A DNA stretch of 64,000 bases from Sporomusa malonica (GTDB lineage Bacteria; Bacillota; Negativicutes; Sporomusales; Sporomusaceae): contig NZ_FWXI01000023.1 of NCBI RefSeq assembly GCF_900176355.1, positions 1 through 64,000 of the forward strand, given 5' to 3'. Below, one piece after another: positions 8,452 through 15,319 of the stretch (the stretch's first letter is position 1; each line of letters starts with the position of its first letter). The translations under genes were made by a program, and so were the position numbers. The notes below the pieces were generated by a model. It saw only the letters and a program-made list of their open reading frames with translations. It was not told the origin of the DNA and ran no database searches.

Positions 8452-8601
8452 GTGAGTATTATTAAGCAGCAAATATGTCCGCAATGCAAAATGGTATGTG
8501 AGCAAGGTGAGATACGCTGTCCGCGCTGCTATAAGCTGCTGTTAACCGAGTGTAAGGGAAATTGCAGCAAGTGCAAAGAACAGAATAAGTGTTCCGGATA
8601 A
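8452..8601 (+). CDS. FeoB-associated cysteine-rich small protein
   Basis: A frame of about 49 residues follows feoB by 14 bp and holds nine cysteines in CPQC, CPRC and CSKC pairs, ending KCSG. Small Cys-rich proteins commonly close feo operons; this one is soluble, without a membrane helix. The GTG at 8452 has only a weak ribosome site, so the start is uncertain. It probably binds metal; its role is unproven. Confidence 0.6.
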   Translation: MSIIKQQICPQCKMVCEQGEIRCPRCYKLLLTECKGNCSKCKEQNKCSG

Positions 8602-8610
8602 GGTGAAATA

Positions 8611-8650
8611 AGAGACCCCAGAGTTCAGTTTTAGCTGAATTCTGGGGTCT
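8611..8650. terminator. Bidirectional terminator between feo and glnK
   Basis: AGACCCCAGA and TCTGGGGTCT form a long stem with an inner gttcag/ctgaat extension. It serves the convergent feo and glnK operons. Confidence 0.8.
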
Positions 8651-8665
8651 TGTACTTGGTGAGCA

Positions 8666-9037
8666 CTATTTGGGCATATCCGCAGGATCGATGATTGCGA
8701 TGTCACCTTCTTCGCCGGTACGGATGCGAACTGCGTTGGCTATAGGGTAGACAAAAATTTTGCCGTCGCCAATTTTACCAGTGCGGCAAGCTGATTTCGC
8801 AGCTTCTAATACCCGTTCCACTGGTACTTCACAAACGACAATCTCAACCTTGACCTTAGGAACCAGATTGATACTGTACTCCTGACCCCGATACACCTCG
8901 GTGTGGCCTTTGGTCAGGCCGCAGCCATATACTTGGGTGACAGTCATGCCTGTTACCCCGATTTGGTTCATAGCTGATTTAAGTTCTTCAAGCTTCTCCG
9001 GTCGAGTAATAATATCAATTTTAGTTATGGGCCTCAT
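8666..9037 (-). CDS. glnK: P-II nitrogen regulator, copy 2
   Basis: The 123-residue P-II protein has the T-loop KGHTEVYRGQEY, with Tyr54 matching the modifiable tyrosine of E. coli GlnB/GlnK, and the C-terminal RTGKIGDGKIFV signature. P-II trimers sense ATP/ADP and 2-oxoglutarate and plug AmtB. It is the last gene of the amtB operon and differs from the upstream copy at only about nine residues, so this is a recent duplication. A GGGGGAA-type site precedes the ATG. Confidence 0.93.
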   Translation of the reverse strand: MRPITKIDIITRPEKLEELKSAMNQIGVTGMTVTQVYGCGLTKGHTEVYRGQEYSINLVPKVKVEIVVCEVPVERVLEAAKSACRTGKIGDGKIFVYPIANAVRIRTGEEGDIAIIDPADMPK

Positions 9038-9137
9038 GTAGTTTTCCCCCTTACTGAGAATAACAATTAAGTATAGTTTAAGCTATCCTGAATATTTTGG
9101 CAACTGTTTCCTAAGCAGGGGTTTTGTGATAATAGAG

Positions 9138-9176
9138 AAACCCCAGGGTAAGCTTGTGAACTTAGCCCTGGGGTTT
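9138..9176 (-). terminator. Stem-loop between the two glnK genes
   Basis: A 15-bp stem (aaaccccaggg... with its complement) surrounds an 8-nt loop. The T-run on the minus strand is short, so it may give partial termination or mRNA processing, lowering expression of the second copy. Confidence 0.6.
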
Positions 9177-9193
9177 AACGCTAGCTCTATGAA

Positions 9194-9565
9194 CTATTTT
9201 GGCATGTCAGCCGGATCTGCAATGGCAATGTCGCCTTCTTCGCCAGTACGGATGCGAACCGCATTGGCTACGGGGTAGACAAAGATTTTACCATCGCCAA
9301 TTTTACCAGTGCGGCAAGCCTGTTTGGCAGCCTCCAGTACTCGTTCTACCGGTACCTCACAAACGACAATCTCAATCTTAACCTTTGGAACAAGATTAAT
9401 GTTGTATTCTTGGCCTCGATATACCTCGGTATGGCCTTTGGTAAGACCGCAGCCATATACTTGAGTTACGGTCATGCCGGTAACGTTAATCTTTTTCATG
9501 GCCTCCTTGAGTTCTTCAAGCTTCTCAGGGCGGGTGATAATATCAATTTTAGTAATTGGTCTCAT
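9194..9565 (-). CDS. glnK: P-II nitrogen regulator, copy 1
   Basis: This 123-residue P-II protein has the same T-loop (KGHTEVYRGQEY) and C-terminal signature as its neighbour. It lies 24 bp after amtB, the usual partner whose channel GlnK blocks when nitrogen is plentiful. Changes from copy 2 lie mostly at residues 21-27 and scattered sites (55, 64, 82, 97, 115), outside the nucleotide site. Confidence 0.93.
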   Translation of the reverse strand: MRPITKIDIITRPEKLEELKEAMKKINVTGMTVTQVYGCGLTKGHTEVYRGQEYNINLVPKVKIEIVVCEVPVERVLEAAKQACRTGKIGDGKIFVYPVANAVRIRTGEEGDIAIADPADMPK

Positions 9566-9588
9566 GATGATTTCCCCCTTATTAGTAC

Positions 9589-11001
9589 TTAAGCCAGTGT
9601 TGTTTTCTTTGCCAGTGATTCATGAGCGGTAGGACTAACTGATCCCCCGAAGTTGACCGGTGAGCCAGCCATAAAGTCTTGATAGGCATAGCCGCGTTCG
9701 CCATGTTCAGTGATGTCAAGACCTTGAACTTCTTGGTCTGCATTAGCACGTACTTGCATGAACATCCCAATGAATTTGATGATAATAAAGGTCATTACGG
9801 CAGCTACTACCCAGCTGACACCGACACCGATAAGCTGAGTGGTAAGCTGACTGGCATTACCATAGAATAGGCCGTCAGCACCTGCAGGATTAACTGCTTT
9901 GGAAGCGAATAGGCCGGTAGCAATAGCACCCCAGGTGCCACCAATGCCATGGACGCCAAAAGCGTCAAGAGAATCGTCATAACCAAGTTTAGGTTTAAGC
10001 ACGGCAACTGCCAGGTAGCAGATAAGGCCGGCAGAAAGGCCGATAATGACGGCTGGGACAACGCTGACAAAACCAGCAGCAGGAGTAATGGCAACAAGAC
10101 CGGCAACACAACCGGAAGCGGCACCGAGAATGGTTGGTTTGCCATGATGCATCCATTCAACCAATACCCAGGAAACAGTGGCAGCAGCAGCAGCAACATG
10201 AGTAACAACAAAGGCGCTGGCAGCAAGGCCGTTAGCAGAGAGGGCGCTGCCGGCATTAAAGCCGAACCAGCCGAACCAGAGAAGCGAAGCACCAATAACA
10301 GTCATCGGCAGGTGATGTGGCATCATAACTTCAGAACCATATCCTTTACGTTTGCCAATCATCAGGGCAATAACCAAACCAGAAACACCTGAAATAATAT
10401 GAACAACAGTACCGCCGGCAAAGTCAAGTACGCCTAGTTCACGCATCCAACCGCCTACACCCCATACCCAGTGAGCAATAGGATCATATACAAAAGTAGT
10501 CCAGAGCAAAGTGAATACTACGAAAGCACCAAACTTCATACGCTCAGCAAAAGCACCAGTAATTAGGCCAGCAGTAATGACAGCAAACATCCCTTGGAAA
10601 ATCATAAAGGCCTGATGAGGAATTGTGGCAGCATAGTCAGCGTTGGCTTCTTGACCAACCCCGTTTAAACCAATCCAGTCGAGTGCGCCAATGAAGTGGT
10701 TGATATCAGGACCAAAGGCTAAAGAGTAACCGAATAATACCCATTGTACAGAGACTAAACCAATGACAAAAAAGCTTTGCATTATGGTACTTAACGCATT
10801 TTTGGTTCGTACCATACCACCATAGAATAAGGCCAGACCAGGAGTCATAAGCATAACAAGTGCAGCACTCATCAGAACAAAGGTTGTATCTCCGGTATCG
10901 ATTTTCGGCGGCTCAGCTGGAGTTTCGCTAGCAAAAACTACCGGCACTAGGATAAACATTAATAACAGGCACATAGAAAAAATAGTCCACAACTTTTTCA
11001 T
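9589..11001 (-). CDS. amtB: Ammonium transporter AmtB
   Basis: The 470-residue protein has an N-terminal signal peptide (cleavage near SETPAEP) followed by about eleven membrane helices. Family signatures seen are MLMTPGLALFYGGMVR, FDFAGG-like LDFAGGTVVHIISG (about 190-205) and DDSLDAFGVHGIGGTWGAI with the pore histidine. It imports ammonium under nitrogen limitation and is co-transcribed with two glnK genes. The C-terminal tail after the last helix is about 60 residues, as needed for GlnK contact. Confidence 0.95.
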   Translation of the reverse strand: MKKLWTIFSMCLLLMFILVPVVFASETPAEPPKIDTGDTTFVLMSAALVMLMTPGLALFYGGMVRTKNALSTIMQSFFVIGLVSVQWVLFGYSLAFGPDINHFIGALDWIGLNGVGQEANADYAATIPHQAFMIFQGMFAVITAGLITGAFAERMKFGAFVVFTLLWTTFVYDPIAHWVWGVGGWMRELGVLDFAGGTVVHIISGVSGLVIALMIGKRKGYGSEVMMPHHLPMTVIGASLLWFGWFGFNAGSALSANGLAASAFVVTHVAAAAATVSWVLVEWMHHGKPTILGAASGCVAGLVAITPAAGFVSVVPAVIIGLSAGLICYLAVAVLKPKLGYDDSLDAFGVHGIGGTWGAIATGLFASKAVNPAGADGLFYGNASQLTTQLIGVGVSWVVAAVMTFIIIKFIGMFMQVRANADQEVQGLDITEHGERGYAYQDFMAGSPVNFGGSVSPTAHESLAKKTTLA

Positions 11002-11091
11002 AATTAATCCCTTCCTTTTTGTTATATTTTTAAAAGTAAAAGCGAAGCTTTGGAAAGTACATCATCCCCCCCTCAAAGTGCCAAACAGAAA

Positions 11092-11122
11092 GCGTCCTAA
11101 AGGTAATAAACCTCTAGGACGC
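11092..11122 (-). promoter_or_regulatory. Hairpin in the amtB leader
   Basis: GCGTCCTAGAGG and CCTTTAGGACGC form a 12-bp stem around a 7-nt loop, followed on the minus strand by TTTCTGTTT. It lies about 90 bp upstream of amtB and may be a second attenuator. Confidence 0.55.
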
Positions 11123-11151
11123 CATTGTCCAGAAAATAGCCTATTAGGACA

Positions 11152-11183
11152 GAAAAAGCCTTCGCATTAGTTGCGAAGGCTTC
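11152..11183 (-). terminator. Terminator-like hairpin early in the amtB leader
   Basis: On the minus strand GCCTTCGC and GCGAAGGC pair, followed by TTTTTCT. It lies only about 25-50 nt after the presumed transcription start, so it looks like an attenuator that an upstream signal must overcome. Confidence 0.65.
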
Positions 11184-11212
11184 ATTGCCTAAGTAATTTA
11201 CTTGTTGTAGTT

Positions 11213-11242
11213 ACTATACCAAATAACCCAAGCGAGTGTCAA
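11213..11242 (-). promoter_or_regulatory. Sigma-A promoter of amtB
   Basis: On the minus strand TTGACA (11242-11237) and TATAGT (11218-11213) are 18 bp apart. Transcription would begin near 11206, giving a leader of about 205 nt with three stem-loops. Confidence 0.7.
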
Positions 11243-11364
11243 GCGGAATTTCAGAAAAAATATCATATGTTCCTCGTGGTGGAGATATTTCTATTGATGG
11301 TGTGCTAGGGGTGAACCTTGTATAAAGCTGCTTCTCATGATATATTATATATGTAAAGTAATAT

Positions 11365-11461
11365 GGGAGCGGATGGGGCCTGGTGGCTCCTGCAGTCTTC
11401 AAAACTGTCCGTTGGGCGTTAATCCGTCCATGGTGGGTTCGATTCCTACACGCTCCCGCCA
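11365..11461 (+). tRNA. selC: tRNA-Sec (anticodon TCA)
   Basis: A 97-nt tRNA with encoded CCA. The acceptor arm is GGGAGCG/CGCTCCC, the anticodon loop CTTCAAA carries TCA, there is a long variable arm (CCGTTGGGCG...CCG), and the T-loop is GGTTCGATTCC. The length and UGA-reading anticodon identify selenocysteine tRNA. No selA, selB or selD is in the window. A prophage-like scrap follows directly. Confidence 0.93.
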
Positions 11462-11545
11462 CTGATTTTATAAGGGGCTAAAGGCATTTTTGATGTGCCG
11501 GTGTGCAACAAGACTGATAGAGGCGGTGTGCAATCGGTGTGCGTA

Positions 11546-11580
11546 AGCAGTTCTAGGGTACCTCCTGGGACTGCTTTTTT
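11546..11580 (+). terminator. Terminator downstream of tRNA-Sec
   Basis: AGCAGTTCTAGG pairs with CCTGGGACTGCT (12 bp with wobbles), followed by six T. It overlaps the apparent start of the next frame. Confidence 0.75.
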
Positions 11581-12054
11581 ATGCCTTTTTTGGTGGCGGT
11601 GGCCGGATGGCTGTTATACCAGCACAACACAGACAAGGAGGCGCGATTACAGCGAGCAACCGTGCTGACTGAGCAGCAGGTCAAGGATATCGACTATCTG
11701 CAAAACGCCCTCAACGAGAGCAAGCAAAATGCCGAGATGTTAGCCACTGCAGTTGCTGAGGCCAAAGCCGGACAGCGACAGCCGGAAGTACGCTATATTG
11801 TGTAGGCTCCTACTGTCCAGGCTGCTGCTGAGCAGGTTGCAGAAAAAATAAACCAGCAGGACAAGACATTGCCGCCGCTGGCACTTGAAAAGACTGATCG
11901 TACTGTAGTTGTGCCGAACACGGAGAAAATGCATGAAGCCAAGTGGGACGTTGGCGTATTTAAGGTTAATAATTATCGTAACTGGGAATGGTCTGCCGGG
12001 TATGGCTGGCATAATAAAGATTGGTACGCAGATATTTCCAGAACGACTTTGTGA
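11581..12054 (+). pseudogene. Prophage-like protein gene with internal TAG
   Basis: One reading frame continues from 11581 to 12054 apart from a TAG at 11803. The first part has a membrane anchor (MPFLVAVAGWLLYQ) then a coiled, Gln/Glu-rich segment (LTEQQVKDIDYLQNAL); the second ends WEWSAGYGWHNKDWYADISR. The layout recalls small phage lysis or accessory proteins. There is no ribosome site, and the ATG lies in a terminator's T-run. Both points suggest a decayed remnant beside tRNA-Sec. The stop is TAG, not TGA, so selenocysteine does not rescue it. Confidence 0.5.
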
Positions 12055-12081
12055 AAACAACTTATGGGAATAGTTTACTGA

Positions 12082-12109
12082 CCGCTCTCCAATATGGGAG
12101 CGGCTTTTT
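12082..12109 (+). terminator. Terminator after the prophage scrap
   Basis: CCGCTCTC and GGGAGCGG pair around a short loop, followed by CTTTTTC. Confidence 0.65.
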
Positions 12110-12124
12110 CCCATTTATCCCCTC

Positions 12125-12172
12125 TTTACACCTGCAAACATTTGCTCTATAATAACTACGAACAAATGTTCT
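12125..12172 (+). promoter_or_regulatory. SOS promoter with LexA (DinR) box
   Basis: TTTACA (12125-12130) and TATAAT (12148-12153) are 17 bp apart. CGAACAAATGTTCT at 12159-12172 fits the Firmicute SOS box CGAAC-N4-GTTCG with one end mismatch, placed at the transcription start where LexA would block it. Confidence 0.85.
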
Positions 12173-12187
12173 GTAAGGAGTGGTATT

Positions 12188-12385
12188 ATGCTCTCAGCAA
12201 AGCAATCAGCAATCATTAATTTTTTACGCGATTACCCGCATTCTTATCCACCGACAGTCCGCGAAATCGGTGCTGCAGTTGGCCTTCGTAGCAGTGCTAC
12301 GGTATATACCTATCTTACGCGCTTGGAAGCTCAGGGATTAATACAGCGCAAGCCAGGCTGCCCGCGCTGTATTAAGGTAATTTAA
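12188..12385 (+). CDS. LexA-like DNA-binding domain, no protease domain
   Basis: The 65 residues match only the N-terminal winged helix of LexA: AKQSAIINFLRDYP, PPTVREIGAAVGLRSSATVY, then a LEAQGLIQRKPG wing. The S24 protease half with the cleavage site and Ser/Lys dyad is absent. It follows GGAG at good spacing and ends two bases before the polymerase gene. It could compete with full LexA at the SOS box or regulate its own cassette; without autocleavage it cannot respond to RecA the normal way. Confidence 0.8.
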   Translation: MLSAKQSAIINFLRDYPHSYPPTVREIGAAVGLRSSATVYTYLTRLEAQGLIQRKPGCPRCIKVI

Positions 12386-12386
12386 A

Positions 12387-13622
12387 ATGCGTACTATCTT
12401 GCACTGCGATTTAAACAATTTTTATGCATCTGCCGAGTGCTTGTACAACCCCGCAATTAGAGACAAACCGGTAATCGTCTGTGGTGATGCCGAAGCCCGA
12501 CACGGTATAGTGCTGGCTAAGAATCAGATTGCCAAAAAGGCAGGTGTCAAAACCGGTGACGTAATCTGGGAGGCAAAACAAAAATGTCCCGGCCTGGTGC
12601 AAGTATCAGCAGACTTTCGAAAGTATCTGAGATTCTCACGGCTGGCTAGAGCAATCTACGCAGACTACACAGATCAGATTGAGAGCTTCGGGATTGATGA
12701 ATGCTGGCTTGATGTGACCGGATCGACCGGATTGTTTGGTGACGGCCCGACTATTGCAGATACTATCCGACAACGATTTAAGGATGAGCTAGGACTTACT
12801 GCCTCAGTCGGTGTATCTTACAATAAAATATTTGCCAAAATCGGATCAGATATGAAAAAACCTGATGCCACAACGATCATTACGGAGAATAATTACCGCG
12901 ATAAGGTCTGGCCTCTACCAGTAGGCGAACTGCTCTATGTTGGCCGCTCAACCGGACAGAAACTCCAAAACCGTGCAATACGGACAATCGGCGACTTGGC
13001 AAAAGCAGACACCCATAAATTAAAGCTCTTGCTCGGTATCTGGGGAGAAACGCTATGGAGTTTTGCTAACGGATATGATTCGGCGCCGGTACGGCTAACG
13101 GGCGAAGAAAGCCTGATTAAGTCGGTTGGCAATAGCACTACGACTGTACGGGATCTGATTAATGACACCGATGTCAAATTGATCATCTATGTGCTGGCTG
13201 AGAGTGTGGCGGCCAGACTGCGAAAGCACGGCCTTAAATGCAAGACGGTATCAATCAGCGTGCGCGATAAGGAACTGTATTCGTTTGAGCGCCAGGGGAA
13301 ACTATCTGGCTCAACATTCGTATCCGGTGAAATAGCTGAGAAAGCTATGGAGTTATTCTCTGCGAATTATTGCTGGGGTAAGCCTATCCGGAGCCTTGGC
13401 GTTCGTGGCGCTGACCTGGTGACTGCAGCCGGCAATATTCAGTTAGACTTGTTCGACGATTCTAAGCCGGAAGTAGAAGAGCTTGAGCGAACGATTGACA
13501 ACTTGCGTAAGCGGTTTGGCCATTATAGCGTTCAGCGATGCGCTATGCTCTTAGACCGACAACTGACAGGATTTAACCCTAAGGATGATCACGTAATACA
13601 TCCAGTATCATTTTTTAAGTAG
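12387..13622 (+). CDS. Y-family (UmuC/DinB-type) DNA polymerase
   Basis: The 411-residue protein has the catalytic palm motifs HCDLNNFYASAECL (first aspartate, residue 8) and SFGIDECWLDV (second Asp-Glu pair, about 102). A helix-hairpin-helix region follows (YVGRSTGQKL, about 182) and then the little-finger domain. Such enzymes copy damaged DNA at the cost of mutations. The SOS box upstream and LexA-like partner show damage control. It resembles the mobile-element UvrX/UmuC group more than chromosomal DinB, which is inferred from the cassette. Confidence 0.9.
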   Translation: MRTILHCDLNNFYASAECLYNPAIRDKPVIVCGDAEARHGIVLAKNQIAKKAGVKTGDVIWEAKQKCPGLVQVSADFRKYLRFSRLARAIYADYTDQIESFGIDECWLDVTGSTGLFGDGPTIADTIRQRFKDELGLTASVGVSYNKIFAKIGSDMKKPDATTIITENNYRDKVWPLPVGELLYVGRSTGQKLQNRAIRTIGDLAKADTHKLKLLLGIWGETLWSFANGYDSAPVRLTGEESLIKSVGNSTTTVRDLINDTDVKLIIYVLAESVAARLRKHGLKCKTVSISVRDKELYSFERQGKLSGSTFVSGEIAEKAMELFSANYCWGKPIRSLGVRGADLVTAAGNIQLDLFDDSKPEVEELERTIDNLRKRFGHYSVQRCAMLLDRQLTGFNPKDDHVIHPVSFFK

Positions 13623-13630
13623 GTGATTAA

Positions 13631-13861
13631 ATGGGGAAAGTACATATTGAAGTAGTTGCAAAGCACGATATTGAAGGCATCATAAGACCGCTTTCCCTGA
13701 TTTGGAAGGATGGCCGGCAGTTCTCCATTGATCGCGTACTCGACGTCCGTATGGCAGCGTCCTTAAAGGCTGGCGGCCAGGGTATGAGATATACCTGTAA
13801 GGTTGCCGGTAAACAGGTTTGTTTGTTCTGCGATGAGGGTAGATGGTTTATTGAGAAATAA
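13631..13861 (+). CDS. Small protein of the SOS polymerase cassette
   Basis: The 76-residue basic protein begins 8 bp after the polymerase. It is predicted mostly beta: KVHIEVVAKHDIEGIIRPLSLIWKDG at the N-terminus and a GMRYTCKVAGKQVCLFCDEG hairpin with three cysteines. The tight spacing suggests an accessory factor of the polymerase. I do not recognise a named family. Confidence 0.65.
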   Translation: MGKVHIEVVAKHDIEGIIRPLSLIWKDGRQFSIDRVLDVRMAASLKAGGQGMRYTCKVAGKQVCLFCDEGRWFIEK

Positions 13862-13943
13862 TATCTTTAATAAATCTTTAACTAACCTTTTGTAATATTA
13901 TGGTATAATTGTTTTAATAAGTTTGGATATTAGGAGGTAATGT

Positions 13944-14189
13944 ATGAGCATTGAGTCAGCTAAGAAATTTGTTGAGCGAATGAAGTCAGATCATGAGTTT
14001 GCCACTGCTATGAATGCATTAAAATCATTAGAAGAGGCTCAAAAGTTTCTTAATCAATCAGGTTATGATTTCACAAAAGAAGAATTGAATCAGGTAAACG
14101 GAGAGCTACAGGATAGTGATTTGGACAACGTAACTGGAGGGGCTTTCCCTACGTCTGTAAATGATCAAATTACCGACTCAGTAACCTAA
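13944..14189 (+). CDS. Nif11-type RiPP precursor peptide
   Basis: The 81-residue peptide has a Nif11-like leader: MSIESAKKFVERMKSDHEFA, then FLNQSGYDFTKEELNQV. It ends in DLDNVTGG, the double-glycine cleavage motif. The remaining core, AFPTSVNDQITDSVT, has several Ser/Thr but no Cys, so a lanthionine or thiazole product is unlikely from this core. AGGAGG precedes the ATG and TATAAT lies at 13904. No modifying enzyme, peptidase or exporter is adjacent, so the partner is either elsewhere or lost. Confidence 0.8.
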   Translation: MSIESAKKFVERMKSDHEFATAMNALKSLEEAQKFLNQSGYDFTKEELNQVNGELQDSDLDNVTGGAFPTSVNDQITDSVT

Positions 14190-14284
14190 GTAAACTGACA
14201 TTGTGATTGCCAATAGGCCAGAGTTATAGCCTAAATAATACCGCCTGACTGATAATGCCAAACATGATATAATCAAATTTAAAC

Positions 14285-14312
14285 AGCTGCCAGCAACGGC
14301 AGCTTTATTTCT
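14285..14312 (+). terminator. Stem-loop between the Nif11 gene and ku
   Basis: AGCTGCC and GGCAGCT pair around a 6-nt loop, followed by TTATTTCT. It probably ends the Nif11 transcript. Confidence 0.55.
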
Positions 14313-14334
14313 ATATCTAGAAGCAGGTGAGGTT

Positions 14335-14980
14335 ATGAGACCTATCTGGAAAGGCATGCTCAGTTTCGGATTAGTTAATGTTCCGGTGGCTCTATATAAT
14401 GCTACCCGCAAGAAAACCATCAGTTTTAATCAATTACGGAAATCGGACTACAGCCGAATCGCATATAAGAAAGTCGGCAACGATGGTACCGAGGTGCAGC
14501 AACAGGATATCATCAAGGGTTACGAGATATCACCTGACCGACATGTAGTGATCTCCGAAGACGAGTTGGAATCTATCACGCCGGCTGCCAGCAGAGTCAT
14601 AGAAATAAATGACTTTGTTAAGCTTGAGCAAATAGACCCACGGCACTACGATTCATCCTACTATTTGGTGCCGGAGCCTGGCGCACAGAAAGCATACGCA
14701 TTACTCTTACAGTCCATGGCCGAGGCTAATGTTGTTGGCGTTGCCAAGTTTGTACTGCGGAGCAAAGAGTATCGTAACAGACTTTGATCCGACTCAGTAC
14801 GAGAACGAGTATTATAAATCTGTAATGGGCTTGATTGATGGCAAAGCCGAGACTGCACAGGTCGGAGCTAAACAGCTTGAACCCGGTGGCAAGGTAATCG
14901 ATATTATGGCGGCGCTGGAAGCGAGCATCAGGGCGATAAAGGAAAAAGAGAAGCCTAAAAGTAAAAAGAAAATTGGTTAA
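14335..14980 (+). pseudogene. ku: Ku (bacterial NHEJ) with internal deletion and frameshift
   Basis: The first frame (14335-14787) gives the Ku N-terminal half: MRPIWKGMLSFGLVNVPVAL and KGYEISPDRHVVISEDEL, up to KFVLRSKEYRN. It stops at 14785. Another frame (14770-14980) continues with VTDFDPTQYENEYYKSVMGL, the Ku C-terminal segment, then a Lys-rich tail. Between these blocks about 60-90 residues found in other Ku proteins are missing, and the join is out of frame at 14768-14785. The protein is therefore likely non-functional. No ligD is in the window. Confidence 0.85.
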
Positions 14981-15038
14981 TATTAAGACTCGACGAGTGC
15001 CATGGCTTATTATTTTGTGCTGATGAAGATAGTTGGTC

Positions 15039-15058
15039 ATTGAGAAATAATTCTCAAT
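15039..15058. promoter_or_regulatory. Palindrome ATTGAGAA-ATAA-TTCTCAAT
   Basis: Perfect 8-bp arms are separated by 4 bp, upstream of a small membrane-protein gene. It resembles Fur/PerR-type sites in size and AT content, but the spacing (even) is unlike their 7-1-7 rule. The binding protein is unknown. Confidence 0.5.
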
Positions 15059-15112
15059 GTCTCCTTAACTAAAAATATTATTTAACGATAATAATAGTAA
15101 GGAGGCGGTATT

Positions 15113-15238
15113 ATGACGTATGTTAGAGAGATATTGTACAAGACTTCGAATTTGACTACGGTAAAGCCGTGGCCGGTGTGGGGTAGATTGTTATTCTGGA
15201 CTGTTGTTTTAGGTGTTATTATAGATGGATTGTTGTAA
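15113..15238 (+). CDS. 41-residue single-helix membrane peptide
   Basis: An ATG six bases after AAGGAGGCGG opens a 41-codon frame ending in a hydrophobic helix (RLLFWTVVLGVIIDGLL) after a basic, aromatic N-part. A strong terminator follows 8 bp later and a palindrome precedes it, so it looks like a one-gene regulated unit. No family is recognised. Confidence 0.65.
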   Translation: MTYVREILYKTSNLTTVKPWPVWGRLLFWTVVLGVIIDGLL

Positions 15239-15245
15239 TAGTTAG

Positions 15246-15277
15246 CCCCTTGGCATTTGCCAAGGGGTTTCGTTTTT
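15246..15277 (+). terminator. Terminator of the small membrane-peptide gene
   Basis: CCCCTTGGCA and TGCCAAGGGG pair tightly and TTTCGTTTTT follows. Confidence 0.85.
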
Positions 15278-15319
15278 AGCAGGTTATTTAGATTGTAATG
15301 TCAAAGGTTAGATAACTTT

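Noticed and set aside
9799..10392. Long open frames opposite and within amtB
   Set aside because: They are shadows of the amtB coding frame, with low-complexity Leu/Pro or Asn/Ser composition and no ribosome sites.
11092..11183. ANTAR-target or glnA-type glutamine RNA in the amtB leader
   Set aside because: Hairpin loops are not hexaloops with the A1/G4 pattern, and the glnA core sequence is missing.
11803..11805. TAG in the prophage-like frame as programmed readthrough
   Set aside because: There is no amber suppressor evidence, no ribosome site at the start, and the region looks decayed.
14780..14790. In-frame TGA in ku as a selenocysteine codon, given the nearby tRNA-Sec
   Set aside because: The sequence after TGA in that frame has no Ku similarity; the C-terminal Ku block continues in another frame, so deletion plus frameshift explains it better.
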